DNA of 64,000 nucleotides from contig NW_004797769.1 in assembly GCF_000002075.1 (NCBI RefSeq), positions 531,022 through 595,021 on the forward strand, in the 5' to 3' direction. This stretch comes from Aplysia californica. Lineage: Eukaryota; Mollusca; Gastropoda; Aplysiida; Aplysiidae. Within the stretch, counting starts at the first letter, position 1, and the number at the start of each line of letters is the position of its first letter. Shown here one piece after another: positions 46,701 through 55,700 of the stretch. The position numbers and the translations under genes are program-made. The notes beneath the pieces were generated by a model. That model worked only from the letters and a program-made list of their open reading frames with translations. It was not told where the DNA came from and did not search any database.

Positions 46701-49700
46701 ATATATACATACACTGAAATTTATATTGTATATACAAATGTAAATAAGCCTTTTCCATATTTACAAAAAAAATTTTTTATAAATGTTTGTTCGTCTTTTT
46801 AGCATAATGGAAATAGTGTGATCGTTTGCGGTTGCGAGCTCCGAAAGACTCTTACTAAAAACACGTCTGATTTTGTAGCGATGAAACCTGATGGCGCTTA
46901 AATGACCAAAATTGTGTCGATAGTGCCGTAAAACACATACACAAACAAACAAACAAATATACTTTTTTAACTCATTCGCTGCGGCGAAAGCGACTTCGCT
47001 ACGGCTCGAGAACCGACCTATAATTCTAGCTTATATATTATTCCAATCCACATATCCGTGTTAAAATAAGAGTTATAATATGTTTACTTCCGGGTCAAGC
47101 GTTTCCACTGAAAATTGAAGGCTTAGATTGTTTTGAAACGCGCGGCTCGGCGAAAGTGACTTCGCTACGACTCGAGAACCGGCCTATAATTCTAGCTTAG
47201 ATGTTCAAATCCATCCATGTTAAAATTAAAGTTATAATATAAAGTTTACTTCCGGGTCAGGCGTTTCCACAGAAAATCGGAAGCTTAGATTGTTTTGAAA
47301 CGTGATTTCGAAGTTTATGCAACTTTGGTTTTATCGCGATGCCCAAATTATAGCCCAGACTCCAGTCTTAGTACTTTTACACTACAAAATTTATAATTAT
47401 TTTGCTCACTAAAGAAAAGAAGGCATCTTCTTTAGAATATTGATACTTTTGGACTCAGATTTGCCAGTGCTCTGTTATTGAGAAATCAATATTTTTCAGT
47501 GCTAGATATAGATCCAAATTGTCAAAATATTTTGTCTCCCCAAAATCACTATTTTTTTGGTGATTTTAAATATTTTTCGGTTCTATTCATTTATGGTTAT
47601 TTTGACTAGGTGCAAAGATTATTAATTTTTTATTTTCAAGTTTTAGCCACATCCAAGCAAAATTGTTTTGCATAATCGCCTCTTACATGAACCAAAGTTG
47701 AAAAATACACAAATGAACATTACAGGTGTATTCTAAAAACCATACTGAAAATTTTGGTATATATGTTGATGTTTATTTGAATTTGTGACCCCAAAGACCT
47801 GTGAACTGCGCACTAGTCACCATCTCATTTCGCCCCCATGAAAAAATTCGACCACAATCCGAAAATAATACGTAGCGAATGAGTTAAAACCATGTAATTG
47901 AAGGAAAGTAAGCCTTTTGGTGTACCTTAGGATATTTCATTTTCATTTGCTCTTTTTCTCCAACCCAGCTATCACATACTTGGACAAGGCAAAGGTCTGG
48001 GGGAGAACCTTGAGAGTTGCTCCATCCAAACATCAACTTATTCAGATGCCCAAGGAAGGCCAATCTGTAAGTTTTGTTAATAAATAAAATTGATTGTCTG
48101 ATCATGGGTGGGATGTAGTGTTTTGAGCCGCAAGCTTAAATGATGAGAAAATATATAAATGCAGTTGACTCCACTTGTTTTCAGGCCACTTGACTTGATC
48201 TTCGGATGAACTGATGTTTTTCTGGGGTACAAGTACCTCTTCTTTTCATTTGTTAGTCAAACTGTTATGTTGACTTGTACTCCAACATAAATATGTTTGA
48301 GTTGAAGAATTTCTTTACCACTGCTGCAAGTGGTTTAATTTGTTTTGCTTATCATCGGATGTTTCACGTCGATTTTGACACAGATACTTCGACTGAAAAC
48401 ATACTCTTGGCAGTATTCTTCACTTTCTGAAATCCCAAGTCTTTTTTATTCTTTAAAAAAGCCATGCCGCATGCCTAAAATGTATTTCCCATAAAAATGG
48501 TTTGGAGGAATAAAGTGCTTTCATGTTACTTTTTTTTTCATTGAGATGTTTATTTGCAATGTATAGTACAGACTTGCAAGCACTCCATTGAAATCGCAGC
48601 TCTTTGATTTAAAAATATAACTCTCAAACTCAGATTTTAGGAAGGATTCCAACTCCTATTGTTGGTCAGGGAGTTGTTGGCATGTATGATGGTACAGTTG
48701 AACCTTTCCTGGCGGCCGTCATATTTTAACAGACAACCCCTATCACACCAAGCAATAACACCTGTCTTAGACGGCCACCTTAGTGACTATTACATTTTGT
48801 CATAAATTGTGCATTGGCCCCTGGCGTTGAGGACGAGCTGTCATAATCCAATCACCTGTCGTTGTTGTTAGGTAGTCCCTCCAACTCCAACCGGTCATGT
48901 TGTGTTGGCCCCTCCCTCTGTTGACCAATAGGTAACAAATTTTCAGCTGGTGAGGAAAGGGTGTGGTCCCTCATAACCCATAAGCCCCGCCCAGAACTCG
49001 TACTCAAATCTTAAGTTAGATGAGTGGTCACTGTTTACCCACTCTGTAACAAAGAAACAATGGAGGTCAACATGAACTTGTGACAAAAGCGCCGCTCGTT
49101 CTCCGAGTGGTGGCGACCCATGTGTTTGTTTTACCATAGCACTCGTCCTCCTTGTCTGACACATTTAGTTTTTATGTCACCCTTGCAGCAACAGAAGAAA
49201 AAAACCCCCAGTGAAAACTACAACACACAACAACAACAATGGGGCTACCTTTCGGTTAGGGCCTCAGAAAGGAATGGTTTTCTTCATCTTGATCAGTCCT
49301 GCCTAAGATGGCCACCTGTCTTATAAGGCCACTTTTCTCCTTGACAATGAGTGGCTGTCTTACACAGGTTCGACTGTATTTCTAAGCTTTCAGTTGATTG
49401 TTGTGTGCCTTTCTGTTATATATGGGAAAAAAGAGGAGTATTTTTTAGAATGTCATTTTAGTGAAAAATCATTGTTGCTGTTGGGTTGGTTTTTTTCAGG
49501 ATGCCGGCCTGACGAAAGATTTTGTGACGTCCCCACATCACAGATTCAAGCGCATGGGCTCCAAGAACTACATTTTCCCTCCTACAGGCGTGCTGCATTT
49601 GTACAATGTGTAAGTTTTAGGATCAATATAAACCATATTGGGCATGAATGAGTGGACCATGGTTTAGCAATGACCACGAAAATCCTTTTTTTTGCTAGAA

Positions 49701-52700
49701 AGTGTTTGCAAATAGGTGCATTTTGTAGCTTTATCTTCACCGAGCATGGAACTTTTTGAATTTTTGAAATCCATCAATAAACAAAAAAGTTAGATTTTTT
49801 AATCAATTAATTTCTGGTACACTTATATAATGAAAAACCCCCAAAATATGGGACGTTCTTTGGTGAGTTTTGAGACAATATTCGTCATAACTCGCTCATT
49901 TCTCGGAGTATTTAAAAGAAACTTGGCAACCCAGTACATTTTCTAGTGCAGAATCTAGTCCTGCTTTCAGATTTTCCATAGCTATCCTATTTTTTGAGTT
50001 ATGAAGACGTTTATAGGTAAAAATGTGGCAGTTTTCGGTGCGTTTTGAGACAATATTTGTCATAGCTCGCCTATTTCTTGGAATATGGAAATGAAACTTG
50101 GCAGTCTAGTACATTTTTTTATGCAGAACCTAGTCATGCAGTCAGATTTTTAATATCTGTCATACTTTTTGAGTTGTAAAGACATTAACAGGTAAAAAAG
50201 TGGCGTTCTTTACAGATTTACAAAGATTATCAGTCATATGTTCTCCCAAAGTCATGATATTTGAATGAAACTTGGCAACATAAAAGGTTCCTCCTTGCCA
50301 AGCAATGCCCTGGATCAATTTGTCACAAAAATGTAAGTAGAGAGCTGGATTTATTAGTCTAATAAATCCAGTTCTGTACTAGTAAAAGCATGCTTACTTT
50401 GTTATAGAAAATAAGATCGTCTCTGTGTATATCCATAGTTGGACAGTGTCCTTTTGTGTGGTAGATTAAGATGCGTTCAGATAATATAGTTTACAAGTCA
50501 TGGGAATATTTGGCATGTGTAGGCTACAACTCATACAATAAATGTAACATATTTACCCCGCCCCATTCTCTCTCTCGCTCTCTCTCTAAAAAAATCGGCA
50601 GAACAAAACGCGCTCGGTGGGCATTGCTACATGGTTTTATGATTTAGGTCTTTTGTGTATTATGCCTTTCCTATTGAAGCTGCAGAGATGCCAACCAGTA
50701 CGATTTTACGTATTTTAGTACGATTTTTGGCCGAAAATACGCGAATACGACTTTTCATGAAAAAATACGCATCTTGGAATGCGAAAAATAGGAGATTCAG
50801 CTTGGTCGAGTAAACCTAATTATCTCAAGTCCCATCTTTTGTCAAAATAGTTTCAGTATCGCGGAACTGGAATATTTGAAAACCAAGTCCGATAAGGTCA
50901 GTAAGTTCATTTTTGCCGGTCGCGATTGTGATATTATATTCGTTCAGCTTTTCACCGTCAAGAATATGTTTCAACTTTCACGCGAAGAGGCGGCTATGGC
51001 GGAAGTGTATGTGACACCGAGGCTCGATAGGGAAAATCAAGTTCAAAACTTTCGCTTTCGTTACCACCGAGAAGTTTGCCAGCGGTAGTCTGATAACGGA
51101 ATATTTGTGACAATGCAGGTTGTGCAAAGTAAAAACTGTTGCCGCGCCAAAAAAATTTATTCAACACTCGGACTCGTCTCTGTGCTGTCACTTGTGGGAA
51201 AAACAGAAAAGAAAATACAAGCGTCGTTCGATTTTTAGATTGTCTGGTTTGCCATTGTGACCGGCGGGTGCTCTGGTGTGGTTTGCTTCTTCTTTCCTAT
51301 CAAACATCTATCGTCTTTATCTCCCCTTCTTTTTTATGTTTGTTACTCTCTTGTGACACCTAATCTTCTGGCGCAGTTGCGAGCGCCGTAAAACCTCTAC
51401 TAAAACTGAGTTTGAGCAATAATTTTAGTATGTCAGTTCATAATATGAATTATGATACCCAGACTGGTTCTTGATTATCAAAATTCTTGTTCTAGGCCCT
51501 TCTGAACGCTCAAAGCAGGATTAAATTTTTATATAATAATGAGAGGAAAATATTTTAAAAGACTGAAGTATTTAAGTCAAACAAGACCCCAGTACGGCAC
51601 TGAACACTGACATGTTGTTTACTTGATACATGTATATTGTACACGTGTGTGCTCCCTTTTTTGAGCTGGTGAGCTAGTAAATTTTTTAAAGGAAATATTG
51701 CTGGATACCCTGAATATTTTACTAGTTGGTCCGTCGGTGGTGGGGAATACACATTTTCATATTTCCCAATACTCATTTCGATTTTCTATGGTTGGCATCT
51801 CTGAAGCTGTGTAAGCTGAATTTTATAGAATTTAAAATTGTCATTCAGTCTGGGGTGGGTCTTCATTTTTATTTTGGCTAGGTTTTTTTTTTTTTAAAAT
51901 CTGAAGGTTCCTGGTGCTGTAAGTCAAGATAGGTTGGTGGTAATATGCTCCTGTAGAATCGATTGGGAGGCTTTTACAGTGATCTTCCTTGGCTCAGAGT
52001 ACAGTTCTATTTGATACCCAAGCATACATATTCACCAGCCCGACTACTTTTTTTTGTTTTTTTGGTGCTTATTATAAGTAAGAGAAGGTCCACCTATATC
52101 CATCAAATGATTATGATTCACTTTTTGTTTCTTTTTCAGCAACACTCTGGAGGAAGATGACATCCGTAATTTGTTCTCTCAGTATGGATCAATCAAAGCT
52201 TTCAAGTTCTTTAAGTAAGGAATTGGTACTTTTAGTTGGCTCACTTTGTTTTGCCAATGCCTTTGCTTCTAGCGATTATTGGGTCCTCTTCAAATGGCAA
52301 GGAAACTAAATAATGCTATCTTCTTATTGTTCATGTGTTTGTAAGAATTTTTTACATTCCTTTTCCTTCAATCTTGTCTTTCCCTCTAGTGTTGACAAAA
52401 AATACATTTCTTACACATTACTGACTTTTGTACTGACATCGAAATTTCAACTATCGACCCACAGTAAAAGTTACTTTTACTTTTTCATCCTCTGTTGCCG
52501 TTGAGTGCGAGGGGAGATGCAGTTTTCTATGATACGCCAGCTCCGCAGCTCTTTCAGTTTTGATGTTTTCTTAGGGGTTCCTTGACACCCTCGAGCCACC
52601 TTTTACGTAGCCTTCCTCTTCATTTATAGCCTGAGTACTTGTTGTAGGCTCTCGAGGCTGGCTGGTCAGGTGACATGCGTAACAGGTGGCCAAACAATTT

Positions 52701-55700
52701 TATCCTGTCTTTCTATGTAATGCAGGCAGGACTCGGTGCCGATAGTTGCTCTTACTTCATTTCTCTGCCTGTCTCGTCTAGTGATGTTAAGGGTTTCGCA
52801 GAATTTCATTTCACATTGCAGTGATTTTGTTTTCATGGGTTTTGCTTAAAGTCCAGTAAATGATACATTTCCAAAAAAGCAAGAGCAGACAGATATACAA
52901 ATTCATTTGTCGCAACTGCAGTGAGGTTACTGAACACACAGTGCTACAAATGAAACGGAGAGAGAGAATGTTTTACGGAGTGGGTTGTCCCAGCATGTGA
53001 GACATTTATTTACTAGGCCTAATGTCCTGTCTTGTTGTGTGTTTGCGTGAGTGCACTTTTAGGTCTAACTTTAGTAACGTCTACTGCCATTGTTAACGAC
53101 CAAGACAAATTTCTCCCTGCGAGATGAATAAAGATTGTCATTGTCATCTAGATTTTCAGAATTTGGGGGGGGGTAATTATGATGCAGATATAATGAAATA
53201 TAATGAGTTCCGGCAGGGAATGGAAAATTGTACAAGCTATCCCTGATTTGAAGTTTTCCATTTTCATATTTTCTGTGTTCATCTCAAGGCGTCACTTTTC
53301 GCCCGATTCTGTTACCTTTAGTTAGCGCGACTCGGCAGCCTGCCGGAGCTCTCCGGCTCGGGGTCACGAGGTTAATGAGCCCTGAAGTGACTTTGCCGGT
53401 GTCGGTTAGGAAGTTTGCATTTTTTACTGTTTAAAAAGATAACTTCTTCCCCATCCCACACAGCAAACCATTTCGCGGATGTACTAAAAGCTCAATGTCT
53501 TGAGATTTATTCTGCATTAAAATGGTTTATTTCTGTGCCGTAGTTATTGTTCTAGACAAGTGTTTGTAGAGTACCCAATTTGTCCTATTTTAGTTTCAAA
53601 CTTATGAATAAATTATTGTTAATTTTAAAAAGGCACGACAGATCTCTTCAAAATCTGTGTTAAACTTACTACGAATATCTTAAATCTGGGCGAGTAGTAA
53701 TAAAGTTATAAGAGAAGAAAGATGCACATCTGCATTTTTTAACTAAAGAACGATCAGTGTTAGCTCTTATTTTACTATTAAACAAGAGAAAGTTACTCTT
53801 CGTTTGTTCATGAATCATGCTGTGTCAGTGGCAGCCTGCATAAAACCCCACAAAACCGTGTTAAAACGTGGGTCGAAATAAACTTCTTGAATGGAATAAA
53901 AATAATGACAGCGAAGACATTCATTCTTGTCGGAAATTGCGCAGACACTTGTGAATGAAAAGAAATCAGTCACATTGTCAGTTATTGCAAATGGTCATAG
54001 AAGTGAAAAATAAAGCTGGAAAAGTCTTGTGCTGATTCAGTGTCCCTGGAAAGCTAGAAATTATTCTTGTAACCCAATTATGAGAAGTCATCCCTATTAT
54101 TCAGTCAACTTACAAAACCGAGACTAAACGTTTTAAGAAAAATAAGGAATTTATGGAGTGTAACAGATACTGTTCGTGTATTACATTGAAGATGTATTCT
54201 GGCATTAAAATCGATTTGTACTTTTCATAGAGAAACTTCATGGTAACTTTTATAAACTTTCGAGAAAATATGCGAATATGCACGATTATATTAGACACAT
54301 AAAGTTGTATTTGGAGGAATTACTTCTAGGCGAATTGTGTGCCCGATGGATAAAGTTGCAGAATTACAGCTTTCTATTATATGCGCAGATACCATCTGCA
54401 CCAATGCTATGTTGTTCATGTTCCAAAAGGTCGACAGATTTTGTGTATGCCTTTTTTTAATATTGATTTTTTTTTCATAAAATATTACAATTTAGCATTG
54501 CCAACTCCAGCGCGTCTAACGAAATAACTAGACAAGTTACAACGTCCGTTCTTTTTTGAGTCTCAAGAGCAGAAATGCATGTTTTGGGTGCACTAAATGA
54601 GAATTACCATAAATACAAGGATACACCTAAAATTGTACGTTGAAAAGTACCAAAAATTAAGTCGGCCCAGACAGAGCGGCGACAGGGAGCTGACCCCCGT
54701 GACCCCGATGTGATAAGGCGCCCGGCGCGGCAACTAAAATTCCACTACTGGTGCGCCGTGATCTGTATTATTGGACTCAAAAGTCAGCTCTTGTATTCAT
54801 CAACAGCATATGTGCTGAGTTTGTAGGGATGCTGTGACTAAATACCAGAACTGATGGTTTCTTTAAAATTGACTTTTTTTTTCTTTTTCAGCAACGACAG
54901 AAAGATGGCTTTGATTGAGATGTCAACAATTGAGGAAGCCACTCTTGCTTTAATTGTGAGTATCAGTGTGTGATTGCAGGCCTGCCTGCCAACACAAATT
55001 TTGTGAAATGGTTACGATTTTTATCCAATTTTACGAAAATACGATCGTATTACCCATGATTCTGATTTTTAAAAAAATGTTGGCTACCCCAACCCACTGC
55101 CAACCTTCCCGTGGTATAAGAAGAAAAATAGAAAAACTATCAGACCTAGACAGTGTACGTCACGTGCAGCTGTCCAACTTTAACAGTAGTAACACCCTTT
55201 TTGCATTGATCCTTTAGTCGCTCAGTGTCAATTTGCCCTTAGAAAAACATAAGACTTGATGTCCCAAAGCCAAGAGTAAAGCAGATTTTAGATTAACAAT
55301 TCCTGCCTTTTTGTGTCGTCACACCTTTGTTTACTTTACATTTGTACTATACTTGACTACAACCCCTCTCCTTGACATGCCATAGAAGATTTTCCCTAGC
55401 CATATTACGAATTTTTAAGCCAGTTTACCAGTTCTCTTTCTGTTGGCTACTAAAACATGTGCTGGTAGGTAGGTGGGCAGTCCTGTGATTATAAAATCCT
55501 TTGCTCGTTACTTACGTCTCCATTTATGTGTCACGGTGTGGTGGGATCAGGCGCTCGTCAGTTTTTGGGTATATGAGGTTATTGGTTTCATCTAAAAGTC
55601 TGTTCATAGACCTTCCTTTTGGTGAAAAAAATATCCATCCCGAATAGAAGTCTGGTTGCTTATGGCTGAAAGAGGTCAGGGTTTCCTGGTTTCAGAGTTA

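Noticed and set aside
49850-50310. CRISPR-like array
   Set aside because: Diverged 180-bp satellite-type units in a eukaryotic intron; no regular short repeats and unique spacers.
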